Shown piece after piece: positions 1 through 7,727 of a stretch of DNA of 64,000 nt. This stretch comes from Azospirillum sp. TSH100 (GTDB taxonomy: Bacteria; Pseudomonadota; Alphaproteobacteria; Azospirillales; Azospirillaceae). The notes under the pieces are model-generated. The model did not search any database. It saw only the letters and a program-made list of their open reading frames with translations, and was not told where the DNA came from. Location: contig NZ_CP039634.1 of the NCBI RefSeq assembly GCF_004923295.1, positions 1,392,001-1,456,000 of the forward strand. Direction: 5' to 3'. The translations under genes were made by a program, and so were the position numbers. How positions within the stretch are numbered: position 1 is the first letter of the stretch; each line of letters starts with the position of its first letter.

Positions 1-799
1 TGATGACCACCGCCACCCGGGTGCCCTGGGCCTGGGCGCTGCGGACGATGTGCTCCAGCGCCTGCCAGTTCGCATCGTCGGCGGTCATCATCTCCTCATG
101 CGCTGCGGCAAGCTGGGCCTTCAGCGGATCGGGGATGGCGCCCACCAGCGTGCGGTCACCGGCAGGTTTCAGCAACCCGGCGACCAGCCGCATGGTCTGA
201 TTGTTGTTGAAGGTCATCAGGTTGAAGGCATGGTTGGCCATCCACAGTTCGTGGTTTTCCTGACGGACGAAGGCGTCGATCCGCGGCGAGTAGTAGGCCA
301 GCAGCGGCAGGTCGGCCAGATCATGGGGGTTGTCGACCACGCCGGTCGGCTCCAGCACCAGCAGGCGCGGGGCGCCGTGCCGCTCGACGTAATCGTCCCA
401 CAGCAGAGCCGACAGGACGGTCGGCGCCCCGCCCATGCCGAGGTTCAGCGCCCGGCCGCAGGTCATGTCCTGAAGCGCGGACACCGGGAAGTGGTTGTCC
501 GCCCGCGAATTGCCGAGCACCAGCACGTCGGCGGGACCGCTGGCTACGGTAGCAGCCGGGCCTTTGGCTTGGCGGGCCTCCGTCGTCAGGGCTGCCTTCA
601 CCAGCAGGGCGCTCGGCTGTTCTTCCTGCTTGGCTGGCGGCTTGACGGCCGGCTGGGCCTCCGGCTCGAAGGGGCGGTAGACCGTCATGAAGCGGTCGCT
701 GGAACGCAGCAGCAGGTCGCCCAGCGCCGAGGCCAGGACCCGGTCCATCGCCGTGACGGTGGCGAGGATCAGCGCGATGCAAGCCAGAAGGCGGTACAT
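1..799 (-). CDS. SGNH-like periplasmic protein, probably assisting polysaccharide O-acetylation (3' end beyond window)
   Basis: This reading frame runs off the left edge, so only about 266 N-terminal residues are visible. It begins with a hydrophobic segment (MYRLLACIALILATVTA) acting as signal or membrane anchor, then a Pro/Ala/Gln-rich linker to about residue 90. The motif VLGNSRADNHF near residues 94-104 resembles block I of SGNH/GDSL-type proteins such as AlgJ/AlgX partners of MBOAT acyltransferases. Its start lies 18 bases after the stop of the upstream MBOAT gene, so the two are almost certainly co-transcribed. The proposed role, handing acetyl groups to an exported polysaccharide in the periplasm, rests mainly on this pairing. 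The catalytic Asp-His block would be outside the window and cannot be checked. Confidence 0.7.
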   Translation of the reverse strand, partial: MYRLLACIALILATVTAMDRVLASALGDLLLRSSDRFMTVYRPFEPEAQPAVKPPAKQEEQPSALLVKAALTTEARQAKGPAATVASGPADVLVLGNSRADNHFPVSALQDMTCGRALNLGMGGAPTVLSALLWDDYVERHGAPRLLVLEPTGVVDNPHDLADLPLLAYYSPRIDAFVRQENHELWMANHAFNLMTFNNNQTMRLVAGLLKPAGDRTLVGAIPDPLKAQLAAAHEEMMTADDANWQALEHIVRSAQAQGTRVAVVI

Positions 800-817
800 G
801 GGACACTCTCCGTCCGG

Positions 818-2254
818 TCAGAACTGGAAGTAGATGAAGGCGTGGTTGGCGAAGCTGCCGAACAGCAGCATCACCAGGATCAGGGCCGAGCAGGCCATCG
901 AGCGGGCCACCACATTGGTCCCGGCATAGCGGCGGCCGGCGCCGCGCTCGACCATCGCATCGACCAGCAGCACGATCAGCCCGGTGACGGCGACGCGGAT
1001 CAGCGAACTGGCCTGGAGATTGCCCTGCTGAAGGCCGAAGTCGCCGTGGGCGATGATGCCCAGGATGGTCCAGACGGTTTGCAGGTTGTCGGCGCGGAAG
1101 GGCAGCCAGGTCAGCGTCACCACGGCGAAGACCAGCCCGATCATCACCAGCCGGCCGGCGGCCAGCACCGGCCCGCTGAGCCGCACCGGGCTGAGGGCGG
1201 CCAGCCGGCGCATGCCGTCCTCCACCAGCATCAGGCCGCCATGCATCGCGCCCCACAGGACGAAGGTCCAGTTGGCGCCGTGCCACAGGCCGGAGACCAG
1301 CATGGTGATGACGACGTTGCGGATGCGCAGCCAGCGCGTGCGGCTGCCGCCCATTGGCACATAGAGATAGTCGCGGAACCAGGTCGACAGCGAGATGTGC
1401 CAGCGCCGCCAGAAATCGCGCATGCCGGTGGCGAAATAGGGCCGGGCAAAATTCTCGCACATGGTGTAGCCGAAGATCTGCGCCAGCCCGATGGCGATCA
1501 GCGAATAGCCGGCGAAGTCGCCGTAGATCTGCAGGGAGAAGCAGAACAGCCCGATCACATGCTGGAGCGCATTGAAGAACTCCGGCTGGTGGAAGCGGGC
1601 GTCGACCACCACGGCGGCGTTGTCGGCCAGCCCGATCTTCAGGAAATAACCCCAGATCACCTTTTCCAGACCGGCGAAGCGCTCCTCGAACGGTATGTCG
1701 CGCGGGCGCTGCTGGATTTGCGGCAGCAGGTCGCGCGCCCGGACGATAGGGCCGGCCACCAGCTGCGGGAAGAAGGCGACGAAGGTGGCATAGCGCATCA
1801 GCGAGCGCTCCGGCTCCTTCACCTCGCCGGTGTAGAGGTCGATGCCGTAGCTGAGATTCTGGAAGGTGTAGAAGGAGATGCCGACCGGCAGCAGGATGTC
1901 GAGCGTGCGACGCCCGATCTCCACCCCCAGCGAGGCCAGCGCGATCTCGGCGCTGTCGGCGAAGAAGTTGTAGTATTTGAAAAAGAACAGCATGCCCAGG
2001 TTGGCGCCCAGGCTGATGAACAGATACATCTTCTTGGTGCTGCGGTCGGGCGAATCGGCGATCTTCAACCCGCAATAGAAGTCGATGAAGGTGCTGAGCG
2101 CCAGCAGCCCGCAGAACCGGTAATCCCAATAGCCGTAGAAGATGTAGCTGGCCGCCAGCAGGAAGGGTGTGAAGGCGCGCGTGCGGGCCAGCGCCATGAA
2201 GCCGGCGCTGAACACGGTGATGAACAGCAGGAAATTCAGGCTGGTGAAGCTCAT
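818..2254 (-). CDS. MBOAT family membrane-bound O-acyltransferase (AlgI/DltB-like)
   Basis: Polytopic membrane protein of 478 residues, the usual size for AlgI-type O-acyltransferases that move acetyl groups from the cytoplasm to an extracellular polysaccharide. The family signature is clear: GFAGYS followed by the conserved FWRRWHISLSTWFRDYLY block, and the catalytic-type histidine in SGLWHGANWTF at about residue 325. The start at MSFTSLNFLLF was preferred to an ATG 18 codons upstream because the membrane-protein N-terminus of the family begins there. A SGNH-like partner gene follows 18 bases downstream. The acceptor polysaccharide cannot be told from sequence; the export genes near 26-28 kb belong to a separate locus. 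Confidence 0.9.
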   Translation of the reverse strand: MSFTSLNFLLFITVFSAGFMALARTRAFTPFLLAASYIFYGYWDYRFCGLLALSTFIDFYCGLKIADSPDRSTKKMYLFISLGANLGMLFFFKYYNFFADSAEIALASLGVEIGRRTLDILLPVGISFYTFQNLSYGIDLYTGEVKEPERSLMRYATFVAFFPQLVAGPIVRARDLLPQIQQRPRDIPFEERFAGLEKVIWGYFLKIGLADNAAVVVDARFHQPEFFNALQHVIGLFCFSLQIYGDFAGYSLIAIGLAQIFGYTMCENFARPYFATGMRDFWRRWHISLSTWFRDYLYVPMGGSRTRWLRIRNVVITMLVSGLWHGANWTFVLWGAMHGGLMLVEDGMRRLAALSPVRLSGPVLAAGRLVMIGLVFAVVTLTWLPFRADNLQTVWTILGIIAHGDFGLQQGNLQASSLIRVAVTGLIVLLVDAMVERGAGRRYAGTNVVARSMACSALILVMLLFGSFANHAFIYFQF

Positions 2255-2572
2255 CGTGCCCCCGGCAGAGGTGATCGCGCAAGAAAGGTGCGGAACGCCG
2301 CAGAACATAAGCTCGATTTCGGGGAATCCCGGCTGCCGCGGTAGGGTTGTGGTCCCGGATATGGGACGTACTCTGAAATGAACCGTCCCGATGATTCCAA
2401 ACGGTTAGGACCTCCAAGCAGGGGCTCGGCCATACTCGAAAGTGGCAAGCCGTCCCGGCGCGGAGTCCCGGCGGGCAAGGGGCTGCTCATTAAGGGGGTG
2501 CAAGGCGGGGGGCGAGCGGCTACATATGCAGCCGACAAACCTTTCAACTCTGGCTGACGAGGAGGCACCGCC
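2255..2572. other. divergent intergenic region between the MBOAT gene and prfB
   Basis: About 318 bases without a supportable gene. It must hold the promoters of the leftward acyltransferase operon and the rightward prfB. A TACATAT box near 2521 could be a -10 element for prfB, but no good -35 partner was found. The only firm signal is the CGAGGAGG ribosome binding site at about 2557-2565 before prfB. Confidence 0.4.
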
Positions 2573-3704
2573 ATGCGGGCCGAGATCGAAGCGGCCGCCG
2601 GCGAGATCAGAGAATCGCTGGCGCTGCTGAGGAGGCATCTTTGACTGGGACAATGCACTGCGGCGTCTCGACGAACTGAACAACCTCGCCGAGGATCCCA
2701 AGCTTTGGGACGATCCGGCGCGGGCCCAGACCATCATGCGCGAGCGTACCCAGCTCGACACCTCCGTTGCGGGCTATCGCTCGCTGGAGCGCGATCTGTC
2801 CGACAGCCTGGAACTGATCGAGATGGGCGAGGCGGAGGGGGATACCACCGTCGTCGCCGATGCGGAGGCCCAGCTCTACGGCCTGCGCGACCGGGCCAAC
2901 AAGCTGCAGATCGAAAGCCTGCTGTCGGGCGAGGCCGATGCCAACGACTGCTTCGTCGAGGTGAATGCCGGCGCCGGCGGCACGGAGGCCCAGGATTGGG
3001 CGCTGATGCTGATGCGCATGTACACCCGTTGGGCGGAGCAGCACGGCTACAAGACCGAATGGCTCGACGAGACGCCGGGCGAAGAGGCCGGCATCAAGTC
3101 GGCAACCGTGCAGATCAAGGGCCACAACGCCTATGGCTGGCTGAAGACCGAGGCCGGCGTGCACCGTCTGGTGCGCATCAGCCCGTTCGACAGCCAGGCG
3201 CGGCGCCAGACCAGCTTCGCCGCCGTCTCGATTTCCCCGGTGATCGACGACAAGATCGACATCGAGATCAACGAGAAGGACTGCCGCATCGACACCTACC
3301 GTGCGTCGGGCGCCGGCGGCCAGCACATCAACAAGACCGACTCGGCGGTGCGCATCACGCACATCCCGACGAACATCGTGGTGAGCTGCCAGCAGGAACG
3401 GTCGCAGCACAAGAACCGCGCCAAGGCGTGGGACATGCTGCGCGCCCGCCTGTACGAGCGTGAGCTGAAGATCCGCGAGGATGCCGCCGCTGCGCTGGAG
3501 GCCACTAAGACCGACATCGGCTGGGGTCATCAGATCCGCTCCTATGTCCTGCACCCCTACCAGATGGTGAAGGATCTGCGGACGGAGGTGGAGACCTCGC
3601 AGAGCCAGGCGGTGCTGGACGGTGCGCTCGATCCCTTCCTGGAGGCGGCACTGGCCTCCCGCATCAAGGGGCAGAGCGACGACGCCCACGCCGCCGGGGG
3701 CTGA
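2573..3704 (+). CDS. prfB: peptide chain release factor 2 (RF2), programmed +1 frameshift
   Basis: RF2 reads UGA and UAA stop codons and releases the finished peptide. The first 23 codons start at an ATG behind CGAGGAGG and run into an in-frame TGA at 2642-2644. A +1 shift at CTT-TGA-C continues the protein from GAC at 2643, giving about 376 residues. All parts of the classical RF2 frameshift site are present: an internal Shine-Dalgarno sequence (GAGGAGG, 2629-2635) three bases before the CTT slippery codon, then TGAC. Downstream the SPF anticodon-like tripeptide (ISPFDSQ) and the catalytic GGQ loop (GAGGQHINK) are intact. The shift is known autoregulation: low RF2 raises frameshifting. Gene callers that ignore it start wrongly at 2736. 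A strong terminator follows. Confidence 0.97.
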
Positions 3705-3718
3705 CCGGTCGGAACGTC

Positions 3719-3748
3719 AAAAGGGCGGCCGCTTGCGGCCGCCCTTTT
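3719..3748 (+). terminator. intrinsic terminator of prfB
   Basis: A perfect 14-bp stem (AAAAGGGCGGCCGC with its complement) closes around two central bases and ends in TTTT, 15 bases after the prfB stop. Confidence 0.9.
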
Positions 3749-3845
3749 CGATTCGGCGGGTTTTGGGAATGGCCTTCTTTGGAATGGAAGGGTGGGCTCG
3801 GCTGTTTCACAGGCTGCAACTCCAACGATCCGGAGCAATCAATCC

Positions 3846-4157
3846 ATGAACAGACTTCTTCTTCCGGTCCTTTGCGCCGCCATGCTGCTGGCGACGCCGG
3901 CCTTCGCCGCTTGCGAAACGGACAATCTGCCGGACGAGATGCGCCGCGCCTTCATCTCCGGCGCCCAGGAAGCGCTGAACGATCATGGCTTCAATGCCGG
4001 GTCCGTGGACGGAAAGATGGGATCGCGCACCCGCACGGCGATCCGTTCCTACCAGCGCGCGGCCAAACTGCCGGTGGACGGCTGCGCCACCCAGGGGCTT
4101 CTCGACCACCTTAACTTCAGCCAGCCCAAGATCTACGGGCCCAACAAGCCGCGCTGA
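3846..4157 (+). CDS. small secreted peptidoglycan-binding-like protein
   Basis: A 103-residue protein with a clean Sec signal peptide (MNRLLLPVLCAAMLLATPAFA, cleavage after AFA). The mature part has the pattern of a PG_binding_1 fold: ISGAQEALNDHGFNAGSVDGKMGSRTRTAIRSYQ, given here only as the key stretch GSVDGKMGSRTRTAIRSYQ near residues 56-74. That is the helix-turn-helix-like motif that binds peptidoglycan in hydrolases and regulators, but no catalytic domain is attached. The ATG at 3846 was chosen over one 18 codons upstream because it starts the signal peptide. It stands alone between prfB and a leftward gene. Likely periplasmic cell-wall binding; target unknown. Confidence 0.75.
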   Translation: MNRLLLPVLCAAMLLATPAFAACETDNLPDEMRRAFISGAQEALNDHGFNAGSVDGKMGSRTRTAIRSYQRAAKLPVDGCATQGLLDHLNFSQPKIYGPNKPR

Positions 4158-4172
4158 CGTGGCGGACTGGTC

Positions 4173-4409
4173 TCAGGCCAGCATGTCGAGCAGGTGCTGG
4201 CTGTTCTCCTGCGTCGCCTTCAGCACCTTGGCGTTCGCAGCGAAATCCACCTGGGCGGAGGTCAGGTCGAGCACCACAGCCGGGTCCAGGTTGCCGGAGG
4301 CAATCTGCTCCGACGCCGCCTCGGTGCGGGCCTGGGCGTCCTGCAGTCCGTCGACGGCGCTGGCCTGTGGCCGGTAGGGCGTGGCGGAGGTGGCCGATCC
4401 GATGTCCAT
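4173..4409 (-). CDS. small protein resembling the C-terminal rod segment of flagellar basal-body proteins
   Basis: A 78-residue acidic, helix-prone protein. The C-terminal part (SAQVDFAANAKVLKATQE, then LLDML) matches the pattern seen at the C-terminus of FlgB/FlgC/FlgE-type rod and hook proteins, where an AAN-AKV helix packs inside the axial structure. No N-terminal rod domain is present and no flagellar gene is nearby. It may be a stand-alone relative or assembly helper; the function is not established. The Shine-Dalgarno sequence is weak. Confidence 0.5.
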   Translation of the reverse strand: MDIGSATSATPYRPQASAVDGLQDAQARTEAASEQIASGNLDPAVVLDLTSAQVDFAANAKVLKATQENSQHLLDMLA

Positions 4410-4494
4410 GGCGCGCTGTCCGGCTGGTTGAAACGCAAGGATAGCGGGGCAGGGGTTTAGGGTTGGTGAATCGGGTGGATGCGCCGAAGCGGCC

Positions 4495-5292
4495 TTACCC
4501 CGCCAGCCAATCCGCCAGCCGGTCCAGGAAGGCCGTGACCTCCGCCGGATCGTGCAGGCTCCAGGTCGCTGCCGTCTCCGCCGGCCCCTCCATCACCCGG
4601 ATGCCGATCCCTCCGCCGTATCCCCGCTCCGCCAGCGTGCGGAAGGCATCCTCGTCGGTCTCGTCGTCGCCGATGTAGATCGGCATGGTGATGGCTCCTT
4701 CCAAACCCAGCGCGTCCAGCAGGGCGAGAACCGCGCGGCCCTTGTCCCAGGGCAGGTTGGGGCGAAGCTCGAACAGTTCCTTGCCGCCGGTCATGCGCAG
4801 GCGTGGCTGGGCCTCCACCACCGCACGGACTGCATCGGCGACCATGGACTTTTCGGGTGCAGCGACCTGACGGGTGTGGATGGCGATGGCGAAGCGCTTG
4901 CGTTCCACCAGGGCGCCGGCAATGCCGTCGAGCCGGCCGTGCAGACTCCGTTCGGCGATGTCGAGATCGGCGACATACTCCACGCCGACCTGCCGGCGCA
5001 GGTCCGGCCCGCGCAGATCGAAGCCATGGCTGCCGGCATAGACCAGCCCGTCCACCGCCACCATCGCGGTCAGATCGTCGAGGTCACGCCCGCTGACGAA
5101 GGCGACCGGGCAGAGCGCCGACAGCCGCCGGACCACCATGCGCGCCTCGGCGGGCATCACCGCCAGTTCAGGACGCGGCGCGATAGCAGCCAGCGTGCCG
5201 TCATAATCGAGGAAAAAGGCGGGGGTGCGGCCGCCCAGCGATGCGGCGAAACTGTCGAACTCCGCGAATGCGGATGGGGGGGGAAGGGTCAA
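4495..5292 (-). CDS. otsB: trehalose-6-phosphate phosphatase (HAD superfamily)
   Basis: Removes phosphate from trehalose-6-phosphate in trehalose synthesis (osmoprotection). HAD motif I is FFLDYDGTLAAIAPRPE with the two catalytic aspartates; motif II-like VAFVSGRDLDDL, the lysine-containing KELFELRPNLPWDKGRA and motif IV YIGDDETDEDAF all follow in order. The frame stays open upstream to an ATG at 5565, but that stretch looks non-coding; a TTG at 5292 behind a GAGG gives 265 residues, the normal family size. That start is my choice and is uncertain. No otsA synthase lies beside it in this window. Confidence 0.88.
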   Translation of the reverse strand: MTLPPPSAFAEFDSFAASLGGRTPAFFLDYDGTLAAIAPRPELAVMPAEARMVVRRLSALCPVAFVSGRDLDDLTAMVAVDGLVYAGSHGFDLRGPDLRRQVGVEYVADLDIAERSLHGRLDGIAGALVERKRFAIAIHTRQVAAPEKSMVADAVRAVVEAQPRLRMTGGKELFELRPNLPWDKGRAVLALLDALGLEGAITMPIYIGDDETDEDAFRTLAERGYGGGIGIRVMEGPAETAATWSLHDPAEVTAFLDRLADWLAG

Positions 5293-5519
5293 GACGGGAT
5301 CCTCGGAACCACTGCCTGTCGGAATGAGGCGGCGGACCGGGGCCGGAACGCCTCGGCTATGTAACGGGCGGTACGCGGAAGCGGCTCGCGTTTCAATCAA
5401 AGGAATGGATCGGATGTGGCCGATCCGCAACAGATCTGTCCAAAAGCTGCGGCCCCGTACAGGGGCCGCCTTTGGGGGTTGCGGGCCCCCCGGGTTCTGG
5501 TACTGTTGCAGTGCAGCAA
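5293..5519. other. gene-free stretch upstream of otsB and the sRNA
   Basis: No convincing gene. It contains a GC-rich dyad (GCGGCCCC-gtaca-GGGGCCGC, 5451-5471) that could end a leftward or rightward transcript, though no T-tract follows, and presumably the promoters of otsB and of the downstream small RNA. Confidence 0.35.
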
Positions 5520-5592
5520 GCGATTGCTGCTTCGCCCTTCTTGGGCGTTTCCTCCCTAAACTCAAGGCCGCTGTTTCCAGCGGCCTTTTTCT
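5520..5592 (+). ncRNA. candidate alpha-r8 / MmgR-like small RNA
   Basis: Three elements in the right order for the alphaproteobacterial alpha-r8 (MmgR) family: a short hairpin CGCCC-ttctt-GGGCG (5533-5547), an unpaired TTTCCTCCCT core (5548-5557), and an intrinsic terminator GGCCGCTG-tttc-CAGCGGCC followed by TTTTTC (5566-5591). From memory, the single-stranded UUUCCUCCCU core is the hallmark of this family, whose member in Sinorhizobium limits polyhydroxybutyrate storage. The total length of about 75 bases also fits. The 5' end is estimated, since no clear promoter was recognised. The C-rich core could pair with Shine-Dalgarno sequences of target mRNAs. Confidence 0.6.
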
Positions 5593-5974
5593 TGCCAGAA
5601 AGCGCCCAGGGAAGGCAACCCCTTACAAAAGTCATAGCGCTGCGATTTTCTGGCGCAAAACCCTGCATTGCAGGGATTGCCAAGCCGACGGGCAGGGCCG
5701 GCGCTTGATGCCGGCGGTGCGGAATTTCAGGAAAAATCTTTTTTTCGCATAGGGTTGCCCTTGCCGGTCGGGCCTGCCCGACGGCCTGTGTCTGGCCGGG
5801 CGTTCAACGCGCCGGCTTTGTCCGCATGCCGGAATTTTTTTGCCCATCGCCGTCGGATCGGGTGGGGGAGTGAAAAACCGCCGCAGGGGAACGGAAGCAC
5901 TGCCGCCGGACTGCGAACTGTCGTATAGATCGGAGCGAAACGCCTATCCGCCGTCATCCACAGGAGCCGTTCCC

Positions 5975-6037
5975 ATGGACATCGCCATCATGGTCCTCGC
6001 CGTCGCCTTCTTCTTCTGGCAGACCATCACCGATTGA
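5975..6037 (+). CDS. possible 20-residue membrane peptide
   Basis: An ATG behind a good AGGAG (8-base gap) opens MDIAIMVLAVAFFFWQTITD, then stops. The peptide is nearly all hydrophobic with a polar tail, as expected for a single-pass membrane micropeptide. Two hairpins follow: GACCGG/CCGGTC (6048-6070) and a 12-bp terminator-like stem (6079-6112), so a short independent transcript is plausible. No homologue is recognised. Conservation in related genomes would decide whether it is real. Confidence 0.4.
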   Translation: MDIAIMVLAVAFFFWQTITD

Positions 6038-6078
6038 TGCAGGCACCGACCGGGCGGGTCTCCGCCGGTCAATCGAAT

Positions 6079-6112
6079 GAAGAAGGGCGGTCCTGTCGGG
6101 CCGCCCTTCTTC
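6079..6112. terminator. bidirectional terminator-like hairpin
   Basis: GAAGAAGGGCGG pairs perfectly with CCGCCCTTCTTC over a 10-base loop. It lies between the rightward 20-codon ORF and the end of a leftward gene. The T-rich part is inside the stem rather than after it, so its strength is uncertain. Confidence 0.65.
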
Positions 6113-6163
6113 ATGTCGCGCTCATATCGCTTGAGTCCCGTCGCCGATCGGTGGGAGTGACCG

Positions 6164-6502
6164 TCAGTCGGCAGCGATGGGCGGTTCCAACCGGGCATGG
6201 GCGGATGCGATCAGTTGAAGCGTCTCCATGATCGACCCGATGGCTTCATGCAGGTCAGCCTGTTCTTCGCCGGGCAGGGTGGCCAGCACAGTCTCCAACT
6301 CGACAGCCGCGTCCTGCAACCGTGCGCAGGCATGCTCCAGATGGCGGCTGGTGCCCTGGACGGCAGTCTGGTCATGGTTGGCGGAGTCATTTGCAGAATG
6401 CAAACGCGCCGCTGGTTTCCCGGCCCGCGTTGCGTTCCGGTTTGCAAAATGCAAATGAACGCTGTTGCCCGTGGCCCGCGTCCCCAATTTCTTCCGCATC
6501 AT
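6164..6502 (-). CDS. hypothetical protein, helical C-terminal half
   Basis: A 112-residue protein of unknown function. The first 45 residues are basic and low in hydrophobics, with a repeated LHFAN/LHSAN element; the rest is a predicted amphipathic helical region (RLQDAAVELETVLATLPGEE and onward). No signal peptide or membrane segment. The start at 6502 follows GGGGGT at a 6-base gap; a second ATG follows at once. The LHxAN repeats arise from two TTTGCAnAATGCAAA palindromes inside the gene, listed separately. Confidence 0.55.
   Translation of the reverse strand: MMRKKLGTRATGNSVHLHFANRNATRAGKPAARLHSANDSANHDQTAVQGTSRHLEHACARLQDAAVELETVLATLPGEEQADLHEAIGSIMETLQLIASAHARLEPPIAAD
6390..6455. repeat. 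two 15-bp palindromes TTTGCAnAATGCAAA, 51 bp apart
   Basis: TTTGCAGAATGCAAA (6390-6404) and TTTGCAAAATGCAAA (6441-6455) differ at one base and are centred 51 bp apart, about five helical turns. Both lie inside the 5' part of the leftward hypothetical gene. The near-perfect dyads look like paired operator half-sites for a dimeric regulator. Confidence 0.5.
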
Positions 6503-6624
6503 GGGCGTACCCCCGTTCGGTCTGACCGGAGAATGCGCAAGTCCCGTGCCATCCTGTGACCGTTGGTTGCGGTCGCTTTCCCGAAAGTGGTGGTGTGATG
6601 CGGGTGCGGTTCGGTTGGACCTGG

Positions 6625-7515
6625 TCAGCCGGGCCAAAGGCGGGCGGCGCCGCGCATCCCGCTTTCCGCACCATGGCGGGCGACCGCCATCCGGGTGCGC
6701 GGTTGGGCCGCCAGCGACCAGGCGCCCCAGCGCCGCGTCACCGCCTCGCACAGGCCGGGCAACGCTGACAGGCCGCCGCCGACCACCACCATGTGGGGGT
6801 CGAGCAGGTTCAGCACCGGCGCCAGCGCGCGGGCCAGGGCATCGGCATGCCGGGCCAGGGTGCCGGCCGCGGCGGCATCGCCGGCTTGGGCGCGGGCGGC
6901 GATCTCCGGCGGCTCCAGCGCCTCGCCGGTCAGATGGCGGTGCAGGCGCGACAGCCCGGCCCCGCACAACATGGTTTCCAGGCAGCCTGTCTTGCCGCAG
7001 CCGCAGGACGCCGGCGGGCCATCGGCCTCCTCGCGCCAGGGAAGCGGCGCATGCCCCCATTCCCCGGCAAGCCCGTTGGCGCCCGGCAGAATGCGGCCAT
7101 CGACGACGATGCCGCCGCCGACCCCGGTGCCGAGGATGACGCCGAACACCACCGACCCTCCTCCCGCCGCCGCCCCGTCGGTTGCCTCCGACAGGGTGAA
7201 GCAGTTGGCGTCGTTGGCGATCCGCACCGGCCGGCCGATCCGCCGCGCCGCGTCGGTGGCAAAGGACTGTCCCTCAAGCCAGGGCAGGTTGACCGCGCGC
7301 ACCCGTCCGGCGGCGGCATCGACCACGCCGGGCAGACTGATGCCGATTCCCCCGTTTCCCGCCGGGTTCAGGGCGGCCACCGTTTCCGCCAGGGCGTTCA
7401 GTGTCCCATCATAGCTGCGCGGTGTAGGGCAGCGGTGGCGGGCCAGCTCCGTCCCATCGCGGTCCAGCGCCACGGCGGCGATCTTGGTGCCGCCCAAATC
7501 GATTCCGACTCGCAT
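6625..7515 (-). CDS. ROK family sugar kinase (glucokinase/fructokinase-like)
   Basis: A 296-residue cytosolic kinase that phosphorylates a hexose with ATP. The N-terminus has the phosphate loop GIDLGGTKIAAVALD; the active-site region is ANDANCFTLSEA; then LGTGVGGGIV and the ROK signature GEWGHAPLPW. The structural zinc site CGCGKTGCLET is complete, which marks a true ROK kinase rather than a ROK repressor, and there is no N-terminal HTH. Start chosen at MRVGIDLGG; the frame upstream to 7647 is unlikely to be coding. Whether glucose or fructose is preferred cannot be read from sequence. It stands alone, with no transporter beside it. Confidence 0.88.
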   Translation of the reverse strand: MRVGIDLGGTKIAAVALDRDGTELARHRCPTPRSYDGTLNALAETVAALNPAGNGGIGISLPGVVDAAAGRVRAVNLPWLEGQSFATDAARRIGRPVRIANDANCFTLSEATDGAAAGGGSVVFGVILGTGVGGGIVVDGRILPGANGLAGEWGHAPLPWREEADGPPASCGCGKTGCLETMLCGAGLSRLHRHLTGEALEPPEIAARAQAGDAAAAGTLARHADALARALAPVLNLLDPHMVVVGGGLSALPGLCEAVTRRWGAWSLAAQPRTRMAVARHGAESGMRGAARLWPG

Positions 7516-7727
7516 GCCTGTCGCCGTCCGGATGGTGGGGAATGACCGATTTTCGCGGGCAACCCTATACCCCTCCCCCGTCCGGCGGACCAGGGTTGCT
7601 TTCGTGCCGGAAGGGTCAGTCCACCCACCCCGGAAGAGAGGGGACAACCGCCCTTTGCTCCGTCGGGCCTTGGGGGGCGCATCACTAGAGTCTCATCAGC
7701 GCATCCTTCACTGATCGGCGTCTTGAG

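Noticed and set aside
321..2417. Overlapping 698-codon minus-strand frame over the MBOAT and SGNH genes
   Set aside because: Arg/Ala/Pro-rich out-of-frame translation; the MBOAT frame has clear family motifs.
2736..3704. prfB starting at the internal ATG at 2736
   Set aside because: Ignores the frameshift site and loses conserved N-terminal residues.
5498..5512. CTGGTACTGTTGCAG as a sigma-54 promoter of the sRNA
   Set aside because: GG and GC are 7 bases apart instead of the required 10.
5888..5915. GGAAC near 5888 as an EcfG/RpoE-type promoter before the 20-residue ORF
   Set aside because: No GTT at the expected distance.
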